DNA from: Candidatus Zixiibacteriota bacterium
Lineage (GTDB): Bacteria > Zixibacteria > MSB-5A5 > CAIYYT01
DNA: 6,395 bases
Direction of reading: 5' to 3'
NCBI GenBank assembly: GCA_026397575.1
Contig: JAPLUP010000480.1
Coordinates: 1-6,395, forward strand
Shown here: piece after piece, positions 1 through 5,360 of the stretch
How the letters are laid out: each line of letters starts with the position of its first letter
How positions within the stretch are numbered: the stretch's first letter is position 1
Made by a program: the position numbers and the translations under genes
The notes under the pieces: generated by a model
The model's database searches: none
Told to the model about the DNA's origin: nothing
What the model saw: only the letters and a program-made list of their open reading frames with translations

Positions 1-1
1 T

Positions 2-262
2 TTTGCCGGACACAAGCATATCCACTGCAACGCGCACATGGAGTCCAAAGACATCCGCGACTTCTGCCCACTGGACGAAAAATCACACGATCTGTTGCGC
101 ACGGCAATCGGCAGGCTCGGCCTGTCGGCGCGCGCTTATGACCGCATCATCAAAGTCGCTCGCACGATAGCCGACATCGACGGTATCGCCAACATCCAGT
201 CGACCCACATCGGTGAGGCGATCCAGTACCGGAGCTTGGATAGGAATCTCTGGATGAATTGA
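2..262 (+). CDS. ComM/YifB family Mg-chelatase-like AAA+ ATPase, C-terminal end (5' truncated by window)
   Basis: The frame is open from the left edge to a TGA at 260-262 and gives 86 residues, so only the C-terminal Mg_chelatase_C region is present. The diagnostic stretch is LGLSARAYDRIIKVARTIAD, the very conserved sensor-2 helix of ComM/YifB proteins, followed by the family's usual ending (HIGEAIQYRSLDR). The Walker A and B motifs lie outside the window. In naturally transformable bacteria, ComM is a hexameric helicase that helps branch migration when incoming DNA recombines; in many other lineages the role of YifB is unproven. The stop shares one base with the start of the next gene (TGATG), which suggests translational coupling. 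Family assignment is secure; a role in competence here is only inferred. Confidence 0.95.
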   Translation, partial: FAGHKHIHCNAHMESKDIRDFCPLDEKSHDLLRTAIGRLGLSARAYDRIIKVARTIADIDGIANIQSTHIGEAIQYRSLDRNLWMN

Positions 263-1140
263 TGAGTAGATACACTGAGAAGCGCGACATAGAGACATTC
301 AAGTATCTCCTGAAGGAATCAGTCATCGCCGAAAACCTAATTTCCGGCGAGAGCTGCGACCCGCCTACTTGTTTCGCACATGGCTATTTTACAAGGCAGG
401 TTCTGACGTGCACGACACTCTTAGCGATCTTCGAAGGAGCGAGACTAGATAGATTCATGTCCGTTCAGATGACTAGATCTCCCTCGGGCGACATCGTATT
501 CGACTATCCGACTGCGGTGGTTTTGGTCAGAGTTCTCTACGGAACTTATCTAAAGATGTACTTCATAGCCGATCCGGGAGCTAGTAATGGCGAGAAGGCA
601 TTTCGCTCACAGATACTGGAGCTACACGCTGCTAAGAAGCGGCTCAGGCTAGTTCGGACTGTTAGTCCGGAGAGTCGTCGGCTGGCGGAGCTTCAGTCGG
701 CCTATGATGATCTTGTAGCTAAAGTCGCATCGTCGGAGTTGTTTGCAGGATTGACCAAGGACGCAAAGGAGTCTCTCACCAACGAGGCTGAACGTCGAAT
801 GCTCTGGAATTCTGCTGTTTTCGAGATCCGCAAGGCGGCTGGCATTTCCGACAGTTACCACAAATCGCTGTACGAATTCTCGAGCGACTACATTCATTCA
901 GATGGTCTTGCACTTCAGCAAATTCAGGCCGTGAGGAGTCAAAAGGACTCCATTGCTCTGATGCGTATCCCTGTTGGTGATACGATAGTGTTCCTTGCGA
1001 GCTCGCTCCATCTTCTGACACAAGTTTCTCCGAAGGTTGCTGAACACATCTCGAGAGATAGAGAGTTGTACTACGTGATCACCTTCTGGAATGATTTTCG
1101 CAGGCTTTTCGATCCGTGCCAGATTCCCACGATTGAGTAG
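262..1140 (+). CDS. Uncharacterised helical protein resembling the DUF5677 family
   Basis: This is a 292-residue predicted soluble, mostly helical protein without signal peptide or membrane segment. The ATG at 262 overlaps the TGA of the upstream ATPase gene by one base. A TTG one codon earlier is also possible, but the ATG in the TGATG junction is the better start. Visible landmarks are an early helix pair with an Arg in VVLVRVLYGTYLK (about residues 86-98), a charged helical middle (115-180), and YEFSSDYIHSDGLALQQI at about 204-221. That pairing, Arg in a helix followed late by a Ser-Tyr-x-His-Ser motif and a Gln-rich helix, resembles DUF5677-type proteins, whose function is unknown. The R-x4-6-H motif of HEPN RNases is not seen. 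Codon use is richer in AGA, CTA and ATA than in the neighbours, which hints at separate acquisition. The gene is real with good confidence; the family call is from memory of the pattern. Confidence 0.75.
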   Translation: MSRYTEKRDIETFKYLLKESVIAENLISGESCDPPTCFAHGYFTRQVLTCTTLLAIFEGARLDRFMSVQMTRSPSGDIVFDYPTAVVLVRVLYGTYLKMYFIADPGASNGEKAFRSQILELHAAKKRLRLVRTVSPESRRLAELQSAYDDLVAKVASSELFAGLTKDAKESLTNEAERRMLWNSAVFEIRKAAGISDSYHKSLYEFSSDYIHSDGLALQQIQAVRSQKDSIALMRIPVGDTIVFLASSLHLLTQVSPKVAEHISRDRELYYVITFWNDFRRLFDPCQIPTIE

Positions 1141-1145
1141 TCTTC

Positions 1146-1386
1146 GTAGGTCGGTGTTCCGAACGGTAGTGCAATAGGGCAGCTCGCTTGTTTGATGAGA
1201 ACGCTTGCGAAGCCACCGCGGATCGAATTGGCACTGAGTGAGAAACCCGACATTCCTTTTTGATATATCGTTAGTGATGTCGGGTTTCTCGTCCCGTGGT
1301 CTGTGGAAAGCGTGTCGCCTTGTTGATGTGGGTGCGATCGGAGAACGCTTTGCAATGGCTGCATGGGACTCGGAACGCCGACCTAC
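1146..1386. repeat. 241-bp concentric palindrome with 17-base outer arms and 14-base inner arms
   Basis: The outer arms (1146-1162 and 1370-1386) are reverse complements with one mismatch in 17 bases. The inner arms (1240-1253, GAGAAACCCGACAT; 1277-1290) are perfect reverse complements around a 23-base loop. Both pairs share nearly the same centre (about 1265-1266), so they belong to one large fold-back structure rather than two unrelated hairpins. Weaker pairing appears in between: ACGCTT near 1201 against AAGCGT near 1308, with CCACCGCGG near 1213 against the CCCGTGG near 1293. The right flank of the inner hairpin has no T-tract, so it is not a standard terminator. It starts only six bases after the upstream stop codon. 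A MITE-like or REP-like mobile repeat, or a structured RNA, are the main options. Confidence 0.7.
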
Positions 1387-1413
1387 CCCGTAGTCATACT
1401 TACAGGGCGGAGT

Positions 1414-1431
1414 GTGCGAATGAATTCGCAC
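1414..1431. repeat. Short palindrome GTGCGAAT-GA-ATTCGCAC followed by CCTACA
   Basis: Two perfect 8-base arms flank a two-base centre. The palindrome is followed by cctaca, which resembles the GCCCCTACA tail seen after other short palindromes in this window (1706, 2846, 4408). It is probably one member of a dispersed REP-like family; genome-wide copy number cannot be seen here. Confidence 0.55.
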
Positions 1432-1589
1432 CTACAGTTGTGGTCATACCAAGAACCGGTTGTTCCCGTGACCGCCAGACGCCGAACGCTATCTGAGGCG
1501 AAAGACTTGATCCTCCAGCCTGCATTGACAAGGTTGGCGCAGTGCGATCCATTCTCAGATTCCTTTGTCAACATAACAAAGAGCACTTC

Positions 1590-1674
1590 CCCGTTCCGTC
1601 ATGTCTTGCGCCGCGACACTCGGTCTGTCACCTTTCACTCCGCTTAGCCGCGGCGTGGGACATGACGGAACGGG
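1590..1674. repeat. Long inverted repeat with 26-base arms
   Basis: Left arm 1590-1615 and right arm 1649-1674 are reverse complements at 23 of 26 positions. The first 16 bases of each arm (CCCGTTCCGTCATGTC) match perfectly, then three mismatches, then seven perfect bases (GCCGCG end). The central loop is 33 bases. No T-run follows on either strand, so it is unlikely to be an intrinsic terminator. The arm length and near identity suggest a recently formed or actively maintained element, such as a MITE-like cassette or an extruding cruciform. Confidence 0.7.
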
Positions 1675-1755
1675 AGAGGATGTCATGATACCATACATGG
1701 CAAGGTGCCCCTACAATGCGTTTGTAGCCGTGCGGTCGCATACCAGATCAACCGC

Positions 1756-1790
1756 AAACAAAAAGGCAGCCATCACCGGCTGCCTTCTGC
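1756..1790 (-). terminator. Intrinsic terminator of the PEP-CTERM gene
   Basis: Read on the minus strand, a 9-base stem AAGGCAGCC / GGCTGCCTT (1763-1771 with 1778-1786, six-base loop) runs into TTTTTGTTTG. It sits about 25 bases after the PEP-CTERM stop codon, the right strand and distance for a Rho-independent terminator. Confidence 0.85.
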
Positions 1791-1812
1791 AAAAATCATG
1801 TTTGAGTGAAAG

Positions 1813-2499
1813 CTATTTCTTCCTGCGAAGATAGGCGCCCATGCCGGTCAAACCCAGCCCAAGCAGAAGCATGGTGGTCGGCTCCGGAACAACGGTGTCC
1901 CCAATATTGATGCCGACAACCATGTCGTTGTGGTCGTAATTGCCATTGGTTACGTGGTCGTCATCGATGAACAACAAGCCGTCATAATCACCGGAGAAAT
2001 TGAGATTGTCGCTGGCAAAGCGGTAATTGGAATATCCATAGCCAATCGTGTTATACAGCCGGAACCACTGATAGTCATCGTTCGGGCGTCCTTGCGGCAG
2101 AGTAAAGGCTCTCTCGGAGAACAACCAAACATCGTTATTGGCGGCATCGTAATCGCCATCGTCATTCAGATCGTTCAGCAGCGAGAGCATGCTGGTACCA
2201 CCGGTGTTGAACGTGGTGCTGGCTCCTACGCCATCGTTGTCATCAAAGATCGTCTGGACAATGGCATTGCTCCCCTCGTTGTGCAGGAAGAGAGAATTCA
2301 GGTTGGCATTCGGAGTCACTTCATAGAGCAACTTGAAAGTGAAAGTGTACCCACCCGACAAAAACCAATCCGAATAGTCGCTAACATACGGTGTTTCCGG
2401 TGTTGCCGCGCCATTGACATACAAATTGGGCAGGGCCAGGGCCTGACCGCCCATCAAACCGATTGCCAACAAGGCAATTAGCAGAATCGATCGTCTCAT
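1813..2499 (-). CDS. PEP-CTERM sorted surface protein with a DUF4114-like aspartate motif
   Basis: This gene encodes a 228-residue exported protein. Residues 1-22 form a signal peptide (MRR, a hydrophobic core, then ALA before LPNLY). The C-terminus is a textbook PEP-CTERM sorting signal: VPEPTTM at 204-210, a short hydrophobic helix (209-222) and RRKK at the end. Exosortase (EpsH/XrtA) is expected to cleave near the PEP motif and pass the protein to the envelope or exopolysaccharide matrix. The mature part is poor in Lys and rich in Asp, Asn and Tyr. It contains DDNDG (86-90), NDDGDYDAANND (112-123) and, just before the sorting signal, LLFIDDD...DHNDMVVGI, which resembles the Asp-rich end of DUF4114 and may bind calcium. 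The start is the second of two in-frame ATGs: GAGAGGAG lies five bases before 2499, whereas the ATG at 2514 has no site. No exosortase gene is in the window, so the enzyme must be encoded elsewhere. Confidence 0.92.
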   Translation of the reverse strand: MRRSILLIALLAIGLMGGQALALPNLYVNGAATPETPYVSDYSDWFLSGGYTFTFKLLYEVTPNANLNSLFLHNEGSNAIVQTIFDDNDGVGASTTFNTGGTSMLSLLNDLNDDGDYDAANNDVWLFSERAFTLPQGRPNDDYQWFRLYNTIGYGYSNYRFASDNLNFSGDYDGLLFIDDDHVTNGNYDHNDMVVGINIGDTVVPEPTTMLLLGLGLTGMGAYLRRKK

Positions 2500-2504
2500 T
2501 GTAA

Positions 2505-2512
2505 CTCCTCTC
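2505..2512 (-). promoter_or_regulatory. Ribosome binding site of the PEP-CTERM gene
   Basis: GAGAGGAG on the minus strand lies five bases before the ATG at 2499. It overlaps the upstream in-frame ATG (2514), so it decides the start in favour of the downstream one. Confidence 0.75.
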
Positions 2513-2801
2513 ATATTTTCGTCGTTATCGTGAGATGATTACGCTCATCTGTCCAGAACTTCTCGAAGCATTAAGCATGCCCACTATCACAGTCTGTTGT
2601 CTCCTAAAGCCTTGGCAGTTCAATTGGAGATCGGGCAGATCGGAAATTGTTCACTATTTCGACAAAAATTCAAATTTAAGCTGACTTGAATCACGTAAGA
2701 CGCTTAAAAACAATGCCTTACAAATCCCGTATCGGTGTCGAGGTCGCTTGCAGTTTCATGGCAATTTCTCCCTGAGCACTGTCTGAAAAACAGCTTTATA
2801 G

Positions 2802-2825
2802 GTCAAAATCCCTTGTGGTTTTGAC
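2802..2825. repeat. Inverted repeat GTCAAAA / TTTTGAC downstream of the aldolase
   Basis: Perfect 7-base arms (2802-2808 and 2819-2825) flank a 10-base loop. The stem is AT-rich and no T-run follows on the minus strand, so as a terminator it would be weak. Together with the GC-rich hairpin a few bases away it may still end or protect the aldolase transcript. Confidence 0.4.
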
Positions 2826-2829
2826 ATTT

Positions 2830-2851
2830 GGGGCACAGCACGCCGTGCCCC
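2830..2851. repeat. REP-like palindrome GGGGCAC / GTGCCCC with CCTACGG tail
   Basis: Perfect 7-base arms (2830-2836 and 2845-2851) flank an 8-base loop that itself contains CACG/CGCC. It lies 16 bases past the aldolase stop. The following CCTACGG resembles the CCCCTACAA tail of the repeat at 4392-4418. It is probably a dispersed palindromic element and could stabilise the aldolase mRNA 3' end. Confidence 0.5.
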
Positions 2852-2867
2852 CTACGGAAAATCGATG

Positions 2868-3947
2868 CTACGCTACCGTAATCTCTTTACACAGATACAC
2901 ATCCTGGATCGCGTTCAGCAATTCTACCCCTTCTTTCGTGGGCTTTTGGAATGCTTTGCGGCCGGAGATCATGCCCATGCCGCCACCGCGTTTGTTGATC
3001 ACTGCCGTTTTGACGGCATCAGCCAAATCGTTTTGACCCGATGCGCCGCCGGAATTGATCAGTCCGATGCGACCCATGTAACAGTTGGCGACTTGATAAC
3101 GCACCATGTCGACCGGATGCGTAGTGTAAAGCGTGCCGTACATTTTCTTGCTGTACTTGCTGTATGACTTGCCGGTCGCCTTCTCCACGGCGGGGAAACC
3201 GCCATCACAATCGGGCGCCTTCTGCTTGATGATGTCGGCCTGAATTGTGACGCCGAGATGATTCGCCTGACCGGTCAGGTCGGCGGAGGTGTGATAGTCA
3301 ACGCCTTCAATCTTGAACGCCGAATTGCGCAGGTAGCACCACAGTACTGTGAACATGCCCATCTGGTGTGCCAACTGAAACGCCTCGGCAACTTCAACGA
3401 TCTGCCGATGGGCACCCTCGGAACCGAAATAGATCGTCGCTCCGACCGCCACCGCCCCCATATCAAACGCCTGCTCGACCTTGCCGAACATAATCTGATC
3501 GTAGGTGTTCGGATATCCGAGGAACTCGTTGTGGTTGATCTTGACGATCATCGGAATCTTGTGCGCATACCTGCGCGCAACTGCACCCAGCACGCCGAAG
3601 GTCGAAGCGACCCCATTGCAGCCCCCTTCGATAGCGAGCTTGACGATGCCTTCGGGATCGAAGCAATCGATGTTCGGCGCAAATGACGCGCTGCCTGAAT
3701 GCTCGATGCCCTGATCGACCGGCAGAATCGACATATAGCCGGTTCCCGCCAGACGTCCGGTTCTGTGGATCCACTCCAAATTTCGGAGAACTTGATTCGG
3801 GCGATCTGAGAGGGATGTCACACGATCGGTGAAATCCGGCCCCGGCACATTAATTTTGGCTTTGGGCAAGCCCTTGCATTCAAAGGACATGATCGATTTG
3901 GCGTCGGGGCCTAGTAATGATTCGATCTGACTGACGCTGAGTAACAT
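2868..3947 (-). CDS. fbaB: Fructose-bisphosphate aldolase class I (DhnA/FbaB type)
   Basis: A 359-residue cytoplasmic enzyme predicted to split fructose 1,6-bisphosphate into dihydroxyacetone phosphate and glyceraldehyde 3-phosphate, or run the reverse in gluconeogenesis. It is full length against E. coli FbaB (350) and matches it along its length. Landmarks are [20 protein letters not shown] (67-86) with the catalytic Asp78, YPNTYDQ near 145, and [20 protein letters not shown] (208-227). Next are ADIIKQK, whose first Lys (Lys241) aligns with the Schiff-base lysine, NSGGASG (298-304, phosphate binding), and the family's conserved ending INAVQDVYL-like ([15 protein letters not shown]). Two ATGs stand in tandem. 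GGAGG at 3953-3957 is only two bases from the first and five from the second, so the second (3947) is preferred. This agrees with the start of the truncated copy upstream. Its start overlaps the stop of that upstream ORF. Confidence 0.95.
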   Translation of the reverse strand: MLLSVSQIESLLGPDAKSIMSFECKGLPKAKINVPGPDFTDRVTSLSDRPNQVLRNLEWIHRTGRLAGTGYMSILPVDQGIEHSGSASFAPNIDCFDPEGIVKLAIEGGCNGVASTFGVLGAVARRYAHKIPMIVKINHNEFLGYPNTYDQIMFGKVEQAFDMGAVAVGATIYFGSEGAHRQIVEVAEAFQLAHQMGMFTVLWCYLRNSAFKIEGVDYHTSADLTGQANHLGVTIQADIIKQKAPDCDGGFPAVEKATGKSYSKYSKKMYGTLYTTHPVDMVRYQVANCYMGRIGLINSGGASGQNDLADAVKTAVINKRGGGMGMISGRKAFQKPTKEGVELLNAIQDVYLCKEITVA

Positions 3948-4119
3948 CATAACCTCCGTGATGATTGGTTGTGCTCGGTCGTTGGCTCGCAGCCTGATTC
4001 ATTGTGACCGTTATGGTGATTTTCCAGTTTCGCTTGGAAGACCTGGTCAATCGCAACACAATTACAGTCAGGCACAGCACAATACCGAGAACAAAGACGA
4101 GAACCACTATTGTATTCAT
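3880..4119 (-). CDS. Possible small single-span membrane protein upstream of the aldolase
   Basis: A 79-residue reading frame starts at ATG 4119, with GAGG five bases upstream. Residues 2-24 ([20 protein letters not shown] and the next few) form one strongly hydrophobic helix, followed by a basic stretch (RSSKRNWK), which fits N-out/C-in insertion. The frame overlaps the aldolase gene by 68 bases and its tail there reads as low-complexity basic sequence, so the true end is uncertain. A long hydrophobic helix behind a plausible ribosome binding site argues for a real gene; the overlap and the unremarkable tail argue against it. I recognise no family. Confidence 0.35.
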   Translation of the reverse strand: MNTIVVLVFVLGIVLCLTVIVLRLTRSSKRNWKITITVTMNQAASQRPSTTNHHGGYDVTQRQSDRIITRPRRQIDHVL

Positions 4120-4288
4120 AAAAACCTCGAAAGGTAATATCATCACGACGACACGCTCCGATACGATCGACAGAGGCGGATCCGGGAACATGAGTCTTCG
4201 CTTTGGGCAGACCTTTGCATTCGAAAGTCACCAGGGACCTGGCATCCGGTCCCAGCATTGATTCAATTTGTGAGACGCTTAATGGCAT
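3947..4288 (-). pseudogene. Truncated second aldolase: N-terminal 43 codons, then unrelated frame
   Basis: The first 43 codons (4160-4288) are a paralogous copy of the aldolase N-terminus. They match the intact copy at 30 of 43 residues, including [12 protein letters not shown] and [10 protein letters not shown]. Many differences are synonymous, so the copies diverged under selection before truncation. After VDRI the similarity stops abruptly; the next 70 codons look non-coding in this frame and partly overlap the hydrophobic frame starting at 4119. The start is intact with GGAGG six bases upstream (4295-4299), as good as that of the complete gene. The TGA stop overlaps the aldolase ATG as TGATG. 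It is either a remnant of a deleted tandem duplicate or a retained leader ORF that couples translation into the aldolase. The loss of all catalytic residues rules out enzyme activity. Confidence 0.7.
3953..3957 (-). promoter_or_regulatory. Ribosome binding site of the aldolase
   Basis: GGAGG on the minus strand is spaced two bases from the first and five from the second of two adjacent ATGs. The spacing favours the second ATG (3947), which also overlaps the TGA of the upstream truncated ORF. Confidence 0.65.
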
Positions 4289-4319
4289 TTTGTACCTCCA
4301 TGTATTGTCGGTTTCACGC

Positions 4320-4420
4320 GATTACAATGCGTTTCTGCTTTGTACTAGCAGGTTTTGCACCTGCCTGTTCGTCAACCGCAAGTTGGCCGCCGGGCAACGG
4401 CAAGTGTTGCCCCTACAATT
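4320..4420. repeat. Palindromic repeat block between acpS and the aldolase region
   Basis: Two hairpins sit side by side. GCAGGT / ACCTGC (4348-4353 with 4359-4364) has a five-base loop. GGGCAAC / GTTGCCC (4392-4398 with 4406-4412) is followed by CTACAA. The 11-base string TGCCCCTACAA at 4408-4418 is identical to 1706-1716, and TACAATGCGTTT near 4323 recurs at 1712. These are likely pieces of dispersed short repeats. If the downstream genes have their own promoter it must be in or near this block; I see no convincing one. Confidence 0.5.
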
Positions 4421-4484
4421 CACTTCAAGATAATCGATACAACGCCGATGCAAACGGATTTTGCGGGGAGAAATTGAGTCGGCT

Positions 4485-4847
4485 CTAGTCCCGTTCGACA
4501 ACAACCATCGCGATGGCAAACTCTTTGCTGTGGGTCAGCGACAGGTGCAACTGCACGCCGGTGGCTGTGGGAACGATCAAGTGCGGACGGCCATCGGGGG
4601 CGCGACCAACGGAGATTCCGCGCCAAAGGGCAATATGAATTCCCGATTGTGACAGCGCTTTGAAGCAGGCCTCTTTGGCGGCAAACCGCGCCGCCAACGA
4701 TGGGTAAGGGTTGACTTTGCGCAGGCAGTAGTCGATTTCGTGAGGCAAAAAAATCTTCTCGAGGAAGTCTTTTCCCCAACGTTCGTAAGCCTTTTTGATG
4801 CGCGGGATTTCGATTATGTCAACCCCGGTGCCGCAGATGCTGCTCAA
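4485..4847 (-). CDS. acpS: Holo-[acyl-carrier-protein] synthase
   Basis: A 120-residue cytoplasmic enzyme predicted to transfer 4'-phosphopantetheine from coenzyme A to a serine of apo-ACP, which activates it for fatty acid synthesis. The two family motifs are present. GTGVDIIEIPRI at the N-terminus holds the Mg-binding Asp10, and RFAAKEACFKAL holds Glu59 and Lys63. The C-terminal HLSLTHSKEFAIAMVV strand pair is also typical, and the length fits the usual 119-126. The frame has no ATG. I chose TTG 4847 because GAAGGG lies seven bases upstream and it places the Asp at the usual distance from the N-terminus. A TTG at 4868, seven codons earlier, is the alternative but has no binding site. It is first in its transcription unit and is followed, after a repeat-bearing gap of about 200 bases, by the aldolase genes. 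Confidence 0.93.
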   Translation of the reverse strand: MSSICGTGVDIIEIPRIKKAYERWGKDFLEKIFLPHEIDYCLRKVNPYPSLAARFAAKEACFKALSQSGIHIALWRGISVGRAPDGRPHLIVPTATGVQLHLSLTHSKEFAIAMVVVERD

Positions 4848-4884
4848 TTTTCGACCCTTCAGTTTCAATGATACGTGACGATAT

Positions 4885-4913
4885 CATATACTAAGTACGG
4901 CAATCGGGGGCAA
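4885..4913 (-). promoter_or_regulatory. Possible sigma-70-type promoter of acpS
   Basis: On the minus strand TTGCCC (4908-4913) is followed after 17 bases by TATATG (4885-4890), each matching four of six consensus bases. TATGAT two bases further on is a better -10 but at 19-base spacing. Transcription would begin around 4875-4878, about 30 bases before the preferred acpS start. A TGATA / TATCA repeat overlaps the predicted start point and might be an operator. Confidence 0.35.
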
Positions 4914-5047
4914 GCCAAATCTCAACGTAGATGCGTTGCGAACGGTGATTGGCAGGCACTTCAAAAAGTGTGCCATCACAGCGTTTATTGTGAGGTAAGC
5001 GAATTTCGGCTTGGAAAAAGCCGCTGACGACGTATATTACTGCAAAT

Positions 5048-5080
5048 GTTAGAGAGGGGATTATTTGAAAAATCTCTAAC
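5048..5080. repeat. Perfect inverted repeat GTTAGAGA / TCTCTAAC
   Basis: Eight-base perfect arms (5048-5055 and 5073-5080) flank a 17-base AT-rich loop. No T-run follows on either strand. It could be a regulator site upstream of acpS or part of a transcript structure; nothing here decides. Confidence 0.5.
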
Positions 5081-5138
5081 AACTCATAAATGAAGGTCGC
5101 CCCTATTATGGTTGCGCGTCCTGCCGTGACCCTCTCGC

Positions 5139-5174
5139 CCTCGGCGGGTGGTTAGCGGGAGCAAAAAGCCGAGG
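5139..5174. repeat. GC-rich inverted repeat CCTCGGC / GCCGAGG
   Basis: Perfect 7-base arms (5139-5145 and 5168-5174) enclose 22 bases. Neither strand continues into a T-tract, so this is not a clear intrinsic terminator, although it lies downstream of the Roadblock/LC7 gene and could end its transcript with a factor. Confidence 0.4.
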
Positions 5175-5360
5175 TGGCTGTAAAAATCCTTTACCGTATC
5201 GAATGAGGAGTTTTTTCAAATTCGGTGTCGTAACACTCCCCCTCTCTATCTTTTTTCTACCTGATTTTTCCCACGGGGCATTTTGAAGTAGTTTGTGTAA
5301 CCGGCAAGGTATATCCGTTGACGCTGAGGGTCGGAGGGGATGCTGCTATCTGGTTCTGTT

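Larger units (their letters stand above)
1141..1812. other. Repeat-rich intergenic gap (about 670 bases)
   Basis: No convincing gene lies here. Reading frames up to 94 codons exist (for example 1363-1647 on the plus strand), but they run across the arms of inverted repeats, lack a ribosome binding site and look like no protein I know. The gap holds a 241-bp concentric palindrome (1146-1386), a short palindrome (1414-1431), a weak inverted repeat (ctttgt 1563-1568 / acaaag 1576-1581), a long inverted repeat (1590-1674) and the terminator of the leftward PEP-CTERM gene (1756-1790). The flanking genes converge here, so one expects terminators rather than promoters. Confidence 0.7.
2515..2867. 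other. Intergenic gap between aldolase and PEP-CTERM gene
   Basis: I see no gene here. Both neighbours read leftward, so the gap should hold the aldolase 3' end and the PEP-CTERM promoter. Two inverted repeats lie close to the aldolase stop (2802-2825 and 2830-2851). The rest is AT-rich. On the minus strand a TTGAAT at about 2667-2672 could be a -35 element, but no convincing -10 follows at the right distance. I looked for a sigma-54 GG-N10-GC site, because PEP-CTERM genes are often sigma-54 dependent, and found none that fits. Confidence 0.5.
4869..5360. other. Unexplained gap between acpS and the Roadblock/LC7 genes
   Basis: No recognised gene in about 490 bases. It holds a possible acpS promoter (4885-4913), a perfect inverted repeat (5048-5080), a GC-rich inverted repeat (5139-5174) and T/C-rich sequence near 5235-5280. 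Three short minus-strand frames look mildly protein-like: 4891-5082 (63 codons from a TTG, no binding site), 5106-5219 (37 codons from a TTG) and 5246-5407 (overlapping the end of the upstream gene in another frame). None has supporting signals, so none is called as a gene. Confidence 0.5.

Noticed and set aside
1240..1290. Perfect 14-base hairpin as an intrinsic terminator of the upstream gene
   Set aside because: The stem is strong, but neither strand has a T-tract after it and the 23-base loop is too long; its shared centre with the outer arms points to a larger element.
898..1431. 177-codon minus-strand frame
   Set aside because: It crosses the 3' part of the DUF5677-like gene and the palindromic element, is rich in Arg, His and Ser, and has no recognisable domain.
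1363..1647. 94-codon plus-strand frame in the repeat gap
   Set aside because: It starts in the arm of the concentric palindrome and ends in the second inverted repeat, with no binding site and no family resemblance.
1930..2481. 183-codon plus-strand frame opposite the PEP-CTERM gene
   Set aside because: It is the antisense of a well-supported gene with signal peptide and sorting signal; its Ile/Val-rich, repetitive translation is a shadow of Asp/Asn codons.
2515..2867. Sigma-54 promoter or c-di-GMP riboswitch before the PEP-CTERM gene
   Set aside because: TTGCCATGAAACTGCA on the minus strand (near 2750) lacks the invariant GG, and no GEMM-like core or tetraloop arrangement could be found.
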